NCBI GenBank assembly: GCA_037442365.1
Contig: JBBIQK010000013.1
Coordinates: 1 to 51,508 of the forward strand
Direction of reading: 5' to 3'
DNA: 51,508 bases
Source: GBS-DC sp037442365
Lineage (GTDB): Bacteria > Armatimonadota > Fimbriimonadia > Fimbriimonadales > GBS-DC
A program made the position numbers and the translations under genes. Positions 15,179 through 23,015 of the stretch are shown here, in pieces (position 1 is the first letter of the stretch; every line of letters begins with the position of its first letter). Under the pieces are notes generated by a model. It worked only from the letters and a program-made list of their open reading frames with translations, searched no databases and was not told where the DNA came from.

Positions 15179-16312
15179 ATGAAAGGGTTCCGAATCACTT
15201 TGGGCTGCTTGAGCGTTGCGCTCGCGTTGTCGCTGACCTACGCACAGTACGATGTCCTGCTGGGCGACCGCGATGGTCAGCAGGGCGTCCTGCGCTTCGA
15301 CCCGTCTACCGCCACGACCAGTGTGTTCGGCGGCTGCTCCGTGTCCTCTGGTCTGCGCTTCTACTACGGGATGGATTTTGACTCGGCGACGGGCAATCTG
15401 TGGGTGTGTAATGTGCTGCAGGCGCGTATCGACGGCTTGGATTCGAACGGTAACTGCGTCGGGAGCATTTCTACCGCTTCGTTGCCCACAGGACTGGCAA
15501 TCCACCCGAATGGTCGATACGCCTACCTGACAACCTCAAGTAATGTGATTTATTGCTATGATTTAAGCACGGGCGCGCTGCTTTCGCAGACGACCGTTTC
15601 AGGCGCGTCGGGATTGTATGGCTTGGCGTTCTCGACGCGGGCAGAATCCCTGTATGTCTGCGACTTTTATGGCGGGCGCCTGTACCAGTTCTTTGTGGAT
15701 AACTTCCAGACTCCGCCGGCGTTGAGTCTGGGCAACAGCGTCGCGTTCTCCCCGCGTGGTTCGTACACGGTCAATCCCTACGATGTCGCCGTGAGGACGC
15801 AGTACGGCGGGCGCGCGCCGATTGACTATATCTATGTGACGCTGACCACCGGGTTTTATGGTCCGTACTCGGAGGTGGCGGCAGGTCAATTTGCCTACGA
15901 TACGCCAAACCTCTTGCCTGAGCCGACTACCTTTGCCGTGCATCCAAACGCAGGTCCCAACGCACAGGTGTCCTTCTTCGGCATCGAGATTGCGCCGGAC
16001 GGATTGTTGTGGGTGAGCCAGTATACTCCGGGCGGGCTATTCACCGTCAACGCTGCGGGCACGGTGACTCAGCGCGCCAACTACGGCGCAAACAAGCTGG
16101 GCGTCGGGATTGCCATCCAGCAGGCGCGGTGCGTCACGCATCTGGGCGATGTGAACAGCGATGGCTGTGTAGACGACGCGGACCTCTTGCAGGTGCTGTT
16201 CGCGTTTGGGCAGTCGGGCGGCGCTCTGGGGCGCGTCGATGTCAACTGCGACGGCACTGTGGACGACGCGGACCTGTTAATCGTGTTGTTCAACTTTGGC
16301 AGAGGCTGCTGA
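15179..16312 (+). CDS. Secreted beta-propeller protein with C-terminal dockerin-like repeat pair
   Basis: The 377-residue protein has a signal peptide (1-22, ending TYA-Q). Propeller-like repeats follow (GVLRFDPSTATTSVFGG, YYGMDFDSATGNLWVCN, LPTGLAIHPNGRYAYLT, LYGLAFSTRAESLYVCD, FGIEIAPDGLLWVSQ), typical of SMP-30/NHL-like folds. Two calcium-loop repeats end the protein: GDVNSDGCVDDADLLQVLFAFG and VDVNCDGTVDDADLLIVLFNFG, then RGC at the end. A GAGGTG Shine-Dalgarno (15169-15174) precedes ATG 15179. It is paralogous in layout to 20171-21145. A surface or matrix role is inferred; no cohesin is seen in the window. Confidence 0.8.
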   Translation: MKGFRITLGCLSVALALSLTYAQYDVLLGDRDGQQGVLRFDPSTATTSVFGGCSVSSGLRFYYGMDFDSATGNLWVCNVLQARIDGLDSNGNCVGSISTASLPTGLAIHPNGRYAYLTTSSNVIYCYDLSTGALLSQTTVSGASGLYGLAFSTRAESLYVCDFYGGRLYQFFVDNFQTPPALSLGNSVAFSPRGSYTVNPYDVAVRTQYGGRAPIDYIYVTLTTGFYGPYSEVAAGQFAYDTPNLLPEPTTFAVHPNAGPNAQVSFFGIEIAPDGLLWVSQYTPGGLFTVNAAGTVTQRANYGANKLGVGIAIQQARCVTHLGDVNSDGCVDDADLLQVLFAFGQSGGALGRVDVNCDGTVDDADLLIVLFNFGRGC

Positions 16313-16330
16313 ATGTCGTCGCACTACCGT

Positions 16331-16383
16331 TTCAACTGCCCCCCGTTTACGGGGGTTGGGCGGCTGGCTTGGTGCAAGGTCGC
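16331..16383. repeat. GC-rich repeat module, copy 1
   Basis: TTCAACTGCCCCCCGTTTACG at the start, then GGGGG, with CTGGCTTGGTGCAAGGTCGC at the end. It is the inverted counterpart of 21300-21353. The CCCCCGTTTACGGGGG core is itself palindromic. Confidence 0.7.
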
Positions 16384-16454
16384 CCGGTCAGCATTGCACG
16401 CGTGGATTCCGCCCTCACCCCCAGGCAGGAGCCGTATCAGCGCCGCACAACGCG

Positions 16455-16506
16455 CTCTCCCCTTCTCCCAACCCGTTGGGAGAGGGGGACAAAGGGGGTG
16501 AGGGCT
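16455..16506. repeat. CTCTCCCAACC/GGTTGGGAGAG palindrome, copy 1
   Basis: The palindrome CTCCCAACCCGTTGGGAG, followed by GGGGGACAAAGGGGGTGAGGGC, reappears inverted at 21168-21216. It may fold as a bidirectional terminator-like hairpin between the propeller gene and the convergent FAH gene. Confidence 0.6.
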
Positions 16507-16518
16507 ACAGGCGTCGGC

Positions 16519-16553
16519 GGTTTGCGAACTATGATTGTGCGTTTGGTATTACA
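16519..16553. repeat. Interspersed element, end fragment
   Basis: GCGGTTTGCGAACTATGATT then GTGCGTTTGGTATTAC matches the right terminal repeat of copy A (tttacgaactatgaccagca, gattggtataag). No core is present. Confidence 0.5.
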
Positions 16554-16572
16554 ACCTCCGCCGCGTCGGGGG

Positions 16573-17469
16573 CTATTCCTCCACCCGATTGCGCAGCACG
16601 CCGATGCCCTCCGCCTCCAGCTCGACGACATCGCCGGGCTGGAGCCACGGGTAGGTTCCGTCGGGGTACTCCAGCAGGCAGCCGCCGCCGACCGTGCCGG
16701 AGCCAATCACATCGCCCACCTGCAGGCGCGTGTGGCGTGAGGCGTGCGCAATCAGCTCGGCGAAAGTCCAATGCATCGCGCCTGCGTCGCCCTGCGTAAT
16801 TGTCTGCCCGTTCACGCGGGCGGCGAGGCGTATCGCCCAGCGACTGCCGCGCGCGGGGTCGGGAACGCGCCACGCCTCCAGTTCGTCCGGCGTGACGACC
16901 CACGGTCCCAGCGAAGTCGCGAAGTCCTTCGCTTTGGCGGGTCCCAAGCCGACGCGCATCTCGCGCCGCTGAATGTCGCGCGCGCTCCAGTCGTTCATCA
17001 GCGTGAAGCCCGCAATCGCCGATTCCGCCTCCTGCACGCTCCAGTCGCCCCCCGCGCGCCCGATAATCACTGCCAGCTCCAGCTCAAAATCCAGCGCGTC
17101 GGTGTCGGGCGGCTTGCGCACGGGCTGCTCGTGCCCGATCAGGCAGGCAGGGTTGGAAAAGTAAAACGCGGGCGCGTCGTACCATTCGGGCGGGGGCGCA
17201 TCGTAGCCGCGCTTGCGCCGCGCGTTGCGCACATGCGCCTCGAACGCATAGAAATCGCGCACGCTCGGCGGAACCAGAATCGGCGGGCTATAGGCGACGG
17301 GCGCAATCGGCTCGCCCAGCGCCGACAGCCGCGCCGCGCGTTCCGACTCTGGCAAACGCAGCCAGTCCAGAAAGTCGCGGCAGCCCGCTGCTTGCCGCCA
17401 CGCGCCCGATTCCCACACCGTTAGGCATGGGGGCGCGTCGGGCGCGGCGTGAAGCGTCGCAAAACGCAT
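16573..17469 (-). CDS. Fumarylacetoacetate hydrolase (FAH) family protein
   Basis: The 298-residue protein has an N-terminal variable part and a FAH domain from about residue 60. Landmarks are VRDFYAFEAHVRNARRKRG, WYDAPAFYFSNP, DALDFELELAVIIGR (metal ligands E-x-E), GFTLMNDWSARDIQRREM, GPAKAKDFATSLGPWVVT and GDVIGSGTVGGGCLLE. Family members hydrolyse or decarboxylate C-C bonds of diketo acids in aromatic catabolism; the exact substrate is not predictable. greA lies 2 bases upstream on the same strand, so they form an operon in the order greA, FAH. Confidence 0.9.
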   Translation of the reverse strand: MRFATLHAAPDAPPCLTVWESGAWRQAAGCRDFLDWLRLPESERAARLSALGEPIAPVAYSPPILVPPSVRDFYAFEAHVRNARRKRGYDAPPPEWYDAPAFYFSNPACLIGHEQPVRKPPDTDALDFELELAVIIGRAGGDWSVQEAESAIAGFTLMNDWSARDIQRREMRVGLGPAKAKDFATSLGPWVVTPDELEAWRVPDPARGSRWAIRLAARVNGQTITQGDAGAMHWTFAELIAHASRHTRLQVGDVIGSGTVGGGCLLEYPDGTYPWLQPGDVVELEAEGIGVLRNRVEE

Positions 17470-17471
17470 CT

Positions 17472-17960
17472 TTACTTCTCGATGGCGAGGATCCGCACGC
17501 GCAGCGCGCCTTTGGGCAGATGCACCTCCACCTCGTCGCCCACCTTGTAGCCAATCAGCGCGCTCGCCAGCGGCGCCTGGTACGAAAGCTTGTGATGTTC
17601 GGGGTCTGCCTCCATCGCGCCCACAATCCGAAACGCGCGCCGCTCGCCCGAAGGCAACTCTTCAATCGTCACCTGCGAACCGATGCCCACATAGTCGGTC
17701 GGGATGTCCTGCGCGCGGACAATCGTCGCGCTCTGCAGAATCGCGCGTATCTCCTGAATGCGCGATTCGACATACGCCTGGTCGCTCTTGAGGCTCTCCA
17801 GCTCGGCGTCTTCCGCGCTGAACTCCCCATGCTCTTTATGAGCGCGGAACGCCTCGGCGATTCGCGTTCGCTCGACGGTCTGCAAACGCCGCAACTCCGC
17901 CTCCAGATGCTTGAAGCCCTCTTCTGTCAAATAAATTCGGTCGGGTTCAAAATGCGTCAT
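17472..17960 (-). CDS. greA: Transcription elongation factor GreA
   Basis: The 162-residue protein has the two GreA parts: an N-terminal coiled coil (YLTEEGFKHLEAELRRLQTVERTRIAEAFRAHKE) and a C-terminal FKBP-like domain (VTIEELPSGERRAFRIVGAMEADPEHHKLSYQAPLASALIGYKVGDEVEV). GreA stimulates RNA cleavage by backtracked polymerase. The coiled-coil tip reads HGEFSAEDAELE where most GreA proteins have a D-L-x-E-N-A-E-Y arrangement, so the acidic tip is retained with altered spacing and identity. AGGAGGCG lies just upstream of the ATG. Confidence 0.95.
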   Translation of the reverse strand: MTHFEPDRIYLTEEGFKHLEAELRRLQTVERTRIAEAFRAHKEHGEFSAEDAELESLKSDQAYVESRIQEIRAILQSATIVRAQDIPTDYVGIGSQVTIEELPSGERRAFRIVGAMEADPEHHKLSYQAPLASALIGYKVGDEVEVHLPKGALRVRILAIEK

Positions 17961-18113
17961 TGCACGCCTCCTCTACGCGAAACCCCCGCTTGATGGCTAA
18001 TACGCAAAATGCGGCGCGGGGGTTCCCGCACAATTTCGAGATTCGCGCCCCAGTTCCTGCCCGCGCCCCGAAAACCCGTATTCCGCACAGCCCCACACGG
18101 CGCGAATCCGATG

Positions 18114-18119
18114 TAGAAT
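18114..18119 (+). promoter_or_regulatory. -10 element (TAGAAT) of PEP-CTERM operon leader
   Basis: TAGAAT ends 5 bases before a strong stem that starts at 18125, so the transcript would begin at the first stem. No clear -35 is visible. Confidence 0.45.
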
Positions 18120-18124
18120 AGGCT

Positions 18125-18290
18125 GGGCAGGGGATGGAATTCACTGACTCCTCAGTCAAACCCTGTCCGCTTTCGAGGCTCTTTTGAGTCTTATTTAGCG
18201 GTAGGCGACAGTGGTACTTTCGCCGCCGATGCAACGGAGCATGCAGTACGCAGGGAGTGGTCTCCCTGTGTGGATTGGAACGGAGGACTG
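18125..18290 (+). ncRNA. Structured 5' leader upstream of PEP-CTERM gene (riboswitch-like candidate)
   Basis: Successive stems are visible. GGGCAGGG (18125-18132) pairs with CCCTGTCC (18161-18168), enclosing TGACT/AGTCA (18145-18149, 18154-18158). CCGCT closes with AGCGG around AGGCTC-TTTT-GAGTCT. GGCGA pairs with TCGCC further on, and CAGGGAG-TGGT-CTCCCTG precedes the Shine-Dalgarno GGAGG (18282-18286). I do not recognise a known riboswitch consensus in it. The structure is read by eye and no energy was computed. Confidence 0.4.
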
Positions 18291-18293
18291 ATG

Positions 18294-18983
18294 ATGAAAG
18301 GTATTCTGCGTTTCGCGATAGGCGCGCTCTGCGCACTGACGATTGCGGGCGTGTACGCCCAGCCGCCCGGACTGGCAGGGCTGGTCTGGCTGGACAACAA
18401 TCTGGAGTTCGATCTGAATGCGGGCAACCTCGTTGCCACAGGCGCACTCAGTACCACCATCGCAATAGGCAATCAGAACCCGGTATGCATCACCAAAGCG
18501 CCCAATAGCTTGAACATCAACCTTGATCTGGCTGCACTAACCGGCTTTTCGGGACTACCTACCATCACCCTGACGGGCACGGCGCTTTCGGGCGGCAGCC
18601 AGATTCAGTGGACTTCGGGACCTGTGGACATCAATCTCTGTTTACAAGCCAGCCAAACGGGCTTGCCTGTGGACATTTTGATCAAGCGCATCACGGGCGC
18701 GAGCCTGCTGGTGAACCTCACGCTGCTCAGCTCGCCGTACTTCTCCAGCGTTTGCAACGACAACTTCTATGTGCAGATGACCCCCACGGGCGGCAACCAG
18801 CTCAACTTTGTCGGGCTGGAGGTGTATGCCTTTTGCGCTGAGAGTCCCTTCACGCGCATCAATGGCACGGTGCGTGACCTGGACTACATCGCCCACAGCG
18901 GTCCGGTGCCGGAGCCTGCGAGCATGCTCGCGCTGGGCACGGGTCTGGTCGGCTTGCTGGGGCTGCGTCGGCGGAAGAAGTAA
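18294..18983 (+). CDS. PEP-CTERM sorting-domain secreted protein
   Basis: The 229-residue protein has a signal peptide (about 1-22, ending VYA-Q). The beta-rich body is of unknown function (LDLAALTGFSGLPTITLTG, INLCLQASQ). The C-terminal sorting signal is PVPEPASMLALGTGLVGLLG followed by LRRRKK: VPEP motif, hydrophobic helix, Arg-rich end. PEP-CTERM proteins are processed by an exosortase and go to the cell surface or exopolysaccharide. ATG 18294 gives 7-base spacing from GGAGG; ATG 18291 is also possible. The long structured leader is unusual. A second PEP-CTERM gene follows. Confidence 0.85.
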   Translation: MKGILRFAIGALCALTIAGVYAQPPGLAGLVWLDNNLEFDLNAGNLVATGALSTTIAIGNQNPVCITKAPNSLNINLDLAALTGFSGLPTITLTGTALSGGSQIQWTSGPVDINLCLQASQTGLPVDILIKRITGASLLVNLTLLSSPYFSSVCNDNFYVQMTPTGGNQLNFVGLEVYAFCAESPFTRINGTVRDLDYIAHSGPVPEPASMLALGTGLVGLLGLRRRKK

Positions 18984-18987
18984 GGGC

Positions 18988-19018
18988 ATCGCAGGGGCGT
19001 CGCCATCGGGTTGCGACG
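18988..19018 (+). other. Intergenic hairpin between PEP-CTERM genes
   Basis: GGCGTCGC and GCGACGCC flank a short loop (within about 18995-19018). No T-tract follows, so it may be an RNA-stability or attenuation hairpin within the operon. Confidence 0.4.
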
Positions 19019-19052
19019 CCTCTGACTTACCACACACATGGGGAGGTGTTTT

Positions 19053-20114
19053 GTGAAACATCATCGATGGCTTGGGATTAGTGTGAGCGTGTTTACTCTT
19101 TGCGCAAGTTTGTACGGGCAGCAGTATCGGGTTTATTATGACCAGCGCGATGGCTATCTGCCACCTGCGAACCCTGCCAAATTCATCGACTTGGACACCA
19201 GCAACAACGATGTAGCTAACGGGAGCTATGTGACTCGCGGACGCATCCAGTCAGATAGTCCAACTTCTTTGACTACTTTGGTTGTACAGACTCGTCTGGA
19301 GCAGTTCACGGGCGGCGACTCGTTCGGGCGATTAGCGATTGCGTTTGGGAATGTGCAACGCAATTCGAACTCCAGCTATCGGTTGCCCGCAGACCGTCTG
19401 GGCAATCTGGCGGCAGACAACACGGGCAGCTCGGCGTATTTTGGCACCTGGGTTGGTTCAGGGCATCTTTTCCGAATGCGCGCCGCAGGACGAGGACAAG
19501 GTACATTTAGCGGTGGGCAGGTACGCTACGACGCTGAAATCCGGAATGCTGCGATGCTGAGCCTTGCTTCGGGACCAAGCCCCTCAGCGCCCGACCTGAC
19601 TCCGTATCTCTGGGGAACGGATAAGATAGACCCGAATGCTTTCCCGAACATCGTGCTGAACTGGAATTCAGGGGCGGTCTCGGGATCGCGCGCGGCAATT
19701 AATTTCGTGCAGTTCGGTAGCCTCGCCTCGCCGCACGCCGACCGCCTGCGCGTGCGCACGACCCTGTCCATCACCAAAAACGGCAACCCATTCCACTCGG
19801 ATGTGGACGAGGCGTTTGTGGACTGGGGCGCAGGCGATGGGACGCTCCTCAAGAGCATCGCAGGCGTGGGCGATAGCTACACGCTGAACATCGGCGGCGA
19901 CCCCGACGGCACGCAATACTGCATCGCGCTGCAGGTGCAGGTGTTCCACGACGGCTTCCGCGACAACTTCGGCAGCTACGCGGGTACCGTAACGCTGTAC
20001 GACCAGCAGGTTTACAACCAGTGCTTCACCGTGCTGGTGCCGGAGCCTGCGAGCATGGTCGCGTTGGGCGCAGGTCTGGCGGGCTTGCTGGGTCTGCGTC
20101 GGCGCAGGAAATAA
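19053..20114 (+). CDS. PEP-CTERM sorting-domain secreted protein
   Basis: The 353-residue protein has a signal peptide (about 1-24, ending LYG-Q). A long beta-rich body of no recognised family follows, ending in VLVPEPASMVALGAGLAGLL then GLRRRRK, the PEP-CTERM signal. GGGGAGGTG (19039-19047) points to GTG 19053; the ATG at 19038 overlaps that Shine-Dalgarno. It shares only the sorting tail with the preceding gene. The two are probably transcribed together. Confidence 0.85.
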   Translation: MKHHRWLGISVSVFTLCASLYGQQYRVYYDQRDGYLPPANPAKFIDLDTSNNDVANGSYVTRGRIQSDSPTSLTTLVVQTRLEQFTGGDSFGRLAIAFGNVQRNSNSSYRLPADRLGNLAADNTGSSAYFGTWVGSGHLFRMRAAGRGQGTFSGGQVRYDAEIRNAAMLSLASGPSPSAPDLTPYLWGTDKIDPNAFPNIVLNWNSGAVSGSRAAINFVQFGSLASPHADRLRVRTTLSITKNGNPFHSDVDEAFVDWGAGDGTLLKSIAGVGDSYTLNIGGDPDGTQYCIALQVQVFHDGFRDNFGSYAGTVTLYDQQVYNQCFTVLVPEPASMVALGAGLAGLLGLRRRRK

Positions 20115-20122
20115 CCCAACCC

Positions 20123-20155
20123 GGTCTCTCCCCTGCGCCGTGCGGGGGAGAGACC
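20123..20155 (+). terminator. Strong hairpin after second PEP-CTERM gene
   Basis: GGTCTCTCCCC (20123-20133) pairs with GGGGAGAGACC (20145-20155). There is no T-run, so termination is uncertain; it may act as an RNA stabiliser. Confidence 0.5.
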
Positions 20156-20170
20156 CTCTGGAGGTTCGCT

Positions 20171-21145
20171 ATGAAACACTTGGTCAGCGTTGTCGGGTTC
20201 TGTCTGGGACTGGGGATGGCGTACAGCGACGGTTATTTGTGGCTTTCTGCTGCCTCTGCGAGCCAGACCGCCCAGATTTATCGTTATAATCTGCGCACGG
20301 GTCAGATTGACCGCACGGCTGCGCCGGGCGACTGGGGCTTCGTGCAGTCGCGCGATTACAACCTGCTGGCATACGACGGCAACGACCTGTATGTCGGGCT
20401 GGAGAACGACCGCACGCTGTTGAAGGTGGACCCCTACACGGGCGCGTTCCGCTCGGCGTTCGGCTACCAGATGTGCAACTGCTTCTACGGGCATCACTGG
20501 ATGAAGGACGGGACTTTTTATGAGGGCGAGCTGTGGCGCGCCGCGCCTGCCCATCACCCGTCCAGTCCGGGCATCCTGCATGTGAGCGCGCCCGATGGTC
20601 TGCCCATGAACGCCTTCTATGCGATGGAGCGCCCCGACCTGCAACCGATTGGGATTGAGTGGGTCGGCGATGTGCTGCTGATGACGACGGCGAACGGGCT
20701 GCATCGGGTCAACTTCCCCGACGAGCCGCTGGTGTTCGGCGCGGTGCAGTACGCGCTGAGTGGCGTTCCCAGCGGGCACACGCTGGGCGGGCTGGCGTAT
20801 GATTCCGCCCGCGACGCGCTCTATCTGGCGTCGGCGGGCAGCAACGGCGCGACGCTCTGGCGCGTGCAGCTCGATCACGAGGCGCAGACGGCGCATGCGA
20901 CTCCTGTGGAGCAGCTGACGCTGAAGGGCTATCCTGCGGGGCGTCAACCGACGGCGCTGGGCTGGGTGCCTGCCCGCGCGGGCGACGCCAACGACGACGG
21001 CTGCGTGGACGACGCCGACCTGCTGCAGGTGCTGTTCGCCTTCGGCGGCAACGACCCCGCCAGCGACCTGAACCGCGACGGTATCGTCGACGACGCGGAC
21101 CTGCTGGAGGTATTGTTCGCCTTTGGAAACGGGTGTGGGGGCTAA
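20171..21145 (+). CDS. Secreted propeller-like protein with C-terminal dockerin-like repeat pair
   Basis: The 324-residue protein has a weak signal peptide (about 1-18, MKHLVSVVGFCLGLGMAYS). Propeller-like motifs follow (QIYRYNLRTGQIDR, DLYVGLENDRTLLKVDPYTG, LGGLAYDSARDALYLAS). It ends with GDANDDGCVDDADLLQVLF and SDLNRDGIVDDADLLEVLF units, then AFGNGCGG. It resembles the 15179 gene in layout and C-terminus. The start follows a TGGAGG Shine-Dalgarno (20159-20164). A calcium-stabilised extracellular role is inferred. Confidence 0.8.
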   Translation: MKHLVSVVGFCLGLGMAYSDGYLWLSAASASQTAQIYRYNLRTGQIDRTAAPGDWGFVQSRDYNLLAYDGNDLYVGLENDRTLLKVDPYTGAFRSAFGYQMCNCFYGHHWMKDGTFYEGELWRAAPAHHPSSPGILHVSAPDGLPMNAFYAMERPDLQPIGIEWVGDVLLMTTANGLHRVNFPDEPLVFGAVQYALSGVPSGHTLGGLAYDSARDALYLASAGSNGATLWRVQLDHEAQTAHATPVEQLTLKGYPAGRQPTALGWVPARAGDANDDGCVDDADLLQVLFAFGGNDPASDLNRDGIVDDADLLEVLFAFGNGCGG

Positions 21146-21167
21146 TTTCATTTGTCGAGGATTTGCC

Positions 21168-21216
21168 CTCACCCCCCTGTGTTCCCCCTCTCCCAACCCA
21201 TTGGGAGAGGGGGATA
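21168..21216. repeat. CTCTCCCAACC/GGTTGGGAGAG palindrome, copy 2
   Basis: GCCCTCACCCCCC at the start and CTCTCCCAACCCATTGGGAG with GGGGG at the end. It is the inverse of 16455-16506 and, like it, follows a dockerin-type gene. Confidence 0.6.
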
Positions 21217-21299
21217 TGTTTTGCGCACGGTGCCCCTCACCCGCGTGCGGGCGAGGGGCTGGGGGTAAGGGCTGAACTCACGCTTGCGATTCGGATCAA

Positions 21300-21353
21300 G
21301 CGACCTTGCACCGAGCCAGCCCCCAGCCCCCCGTAAACGGGGGGCAGTTGAAA
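21300..21353. repeat. GC-rich repeat module, copy 2 (inverted)
   Basis: GCGACCTTGCACCGAGCCAG at the start and CCCCGTAAACGGGGGGCAGT with TGAAA at the end. It is the reverse complement of 16331-16383 with few differences. Confidence 0.7.
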
Positions 21354-21371
21354 ATCTAATGCAAAGGCACT

Positions 21372-21560
21372 TATACCAATCTGCGGGTCATAGTTCGTAA
21401 AACGGCGGTTTATGGAGTGCTGAAGCTCCCGCTTCAGCATCCATAGTAGCTGGGTTTAGGCAACAGCACGCCTCTGCAGGCGCGTGCGGGGCAATTTTGA
21501 CTGCACAGATTGGTATTAGGGCGTGGCAGTTTATGAGCTATGACCCGCCAATCGATATCA
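21372..21560 (-). repeat. Interspersed element, copy C plus trailing half
   Basis: Bases 21372-21519 match copy A in the opposite orientation: TATACCAATCTGCGGGTCAT, then GTTCGTAAA, GGAGTGCTGAAGCTCCC, GCACGCCTCTGCAGGCGCGT and ACAGATTGGTATTA. A further end-like piece, TTTATGAGCTATGACCCGCC, then AATCGATATCA, follows at 21529-21560. Together these repeats occupy most of the 475-base gap before the phosphatase gene. Confidence 0.7.
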
Positions 21561-21607
21561 GAGGGCTACCCCCCTGAACGCTTAACCATCCCTTAACCTG
21601 AAACGGC

Positions 21608-21613
21608 TATAAT
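21608..21613 (+). promoter_or_regulatory. -10 element (TATAAT) of phoD-like gene
   Basis: GGCTATAAT ends 7 bases before ATG 21621. Confidence 0.6.
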
Positions 21614-21620
21614 TGCAGGC

Positions 21621-22976
21621 ATGGCTGTGAAGCGTTTCTCTGCTCTTCTGACACTCTGGTGCGCGTTCTGGAGTTTTGCGGTTGCCCAGCCCCATCCTCT
21701 GCTCAGTTCCGGTCCGATGCTTGGCTACGCCGAGATGAGCGAAGTGGTCATCTGGGTGCAGACCACGCAGGACGCCACGGCGCAGATTCGCTACTGGCGG
21801 CAGGGCAAACCCGAAACAAGCCGCCTGACGGACCCCATCCGTGCAACGCGGGAGACCGACCATGTCGCGCTATTTCGCCTGACCAACCTGCCCTTCGGCG
21901 AGAAGTTCGAGTACGAGCTGTACCTGAACGGCGAGCGGGTGCAGCGCGACTACCCGCTGGTGTTCCAGACGCAACCGCACTGGCGCTGGCGCACCGACCC
22001 GCCCGAATTCACGGTTGTGTTCGGCTCGTGCGCCTACTTCAACGACCCGACGGTTGACCGTCCGGGCAGAGCCTACGGCGGTGAGTTCGAGATTTTTCTG
22101 GCGATGCATCGTCTGCGCCCCGATGTGATGCTCTGGCTGGGCGATAATGTGTACTATGTCGAGCCCGACTGGCTGACGGAGTCGGCGATGCGCACTCGCT
22201 GGCGCAAGAGCCGCCAGCAGCCTGAGTTGCAGCCGCTGCTCGCCAACACGCACCACTACGCCATCTGGGACGACCACGATTACGGTCCCAACAACTCCGA
22301 CAGCAGTTTCCGCCTCAAAGACGCCGCGCTGCGCGTGTTCGCCGACTACTTCCCGCAGGTGCGCTACGGCTTGCCAGATGCGCCAGGCTGCTTCTACCGA
22401 TTCGAATGGGGCGATGTGGAGTTCTTCATGCTGGACAACCGCACCCATCGCACGCCCAACAACCTGCCCGCCTCGCCCGACAAGCGTATGTTGGGGAAAG
22501 CGCAACTGGAGTGGCTCAAACACGCGCTCCGTTCGTCCGACGCGACCTTCAAAATCATCGCCTGCGGCGGGCAGATGATTAACCCGATGGTCTACTTCGA
22601 GGGCTTCGGGCTGTTTCCCACCGAGCAGCAGGAGCTGTTCGACTTCATCGCGCAGCAGCGGATTACGGGCGTGGTGTTCCTGTCGGGCGATCGCCACATG
22701 GGCGAGTTGCTGAAGGTACAGCGCAACGGGTGTTACCCGTTCTACGAGTTGACCGCCAGCCCGCTGACGGCAGGACCCGCGAACGGACACCCCGACGAGG
22801 CGAACAACCCCGCGCGTATGCCGGGCACATGGGTGCGCGGCAAGCGACACTTCGGGCTGATTCGCGTGCTGGGCAAGCGCGGCGAGCGACGCCTCGTGCT
22901 GAGCCTGTGCGACAAGGACGGCAAACCCCTGTTCGAACACACCATCGCCGAAAGCGAGCTGCGCTGGCAGAACTGA
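21621..22976 (+). CDS. PhoD-like alkaline phosphatase/phosphodiesterase
   Basis: The 451-residue secreted protein has a signal peptide 1-22 (ending AVA-Q). A PhoD N-terminal beta domain follows (LLSSGPMLGYAEMSEVVIWVQT). The metallophosphatase core is FTVVFGSCAYF, DVMLWLGDNVYYVEPDW, YAIWDDHDYGPNN and GVVFLSGDRHMGEL, which supply the metal-binding Asp, Asn and His residues. PhoD enzymes hydrolyse phosphomonoesters or diesters outside the cytoplasm under phosphate limitation. No phosphate-regulation site was recognised. The length fits the short PhoD-like subgroup. Confidence 0.92.
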   Translation: MAVKRFSALLTLWCAFWSFAVAQPHPLLSSGPMLGYAEMSEVVIWVQTTQDATAQIRYWRQGKPETSRLTDPIRATRETDHVALFRLTNLPFGEKFEYELYLNGERVQRDYPLVFQTQPHWRWRTDPPEFTVVFGSCAYFNDPTVDRPGRAYGGEFEIFLAMHRLRPDVMLWLGDNVYYVEPDWLTESAMRTRWRKSRQQPELQPLLANTHHYAIWDDHDYGPNNSDSSFRLKDAALRVFADYFPQVRYGLPDAPGCFYRFEWGDVEFFMLDNRTHRTPNNLPASPDKRMLGKAQLEWLKHALRSSDATFKIIACGGQMINPMVYFEGFGLFPTEQQELFDFIAQQRITGVVFLSGDRHMGELLKVQRNGCYPFYELTASPLTAGPANGHPDEANNPARMPGTWVRGKRHFGLIRVLGKRGERRLVLSLCDKDGKPLFEHTIAESELRWQN

Positions 22977-23001
22977 GGGTGACCGCGCCATCCCCAGCAG
23001 G

Positions 23002-23007
23002 TACACT
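23002..23007 (+). promoter_or_regulatory. -10 element (GG-TACACT) of yjbQ
   Basis: AGGTACACT ends 8 bases before ATG 23016. An overlapping TATAAC (23007-23012) is too close to the start codon to be preferred. Confidence 0.5.
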
Positions 23008-23015
23008 ATAACAGG

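Noticed and set aside
16147..16312. Tandem DNA repeats in dockerin-type genes as a possible small CRISPR
   Set aside because: They encode in-frame calcium-loop repeats with divergent DNA sequence and no spacer structure.
18125..18290. Cyclic-di-GMP riboswitch in the PEP-CTERM leader
   Set aside because: The conserved GEMM core sequences are not present; only generic stems can be supported.
20021..20170. Extension of the second propeller gene back into the PEP-CTERM gene
   Set aside because: The frame is open but antiparallel in sense to neither protein; a Shine-Dalgarno and signal peptide mark ATG 20171, and a hairpin separates the genes.
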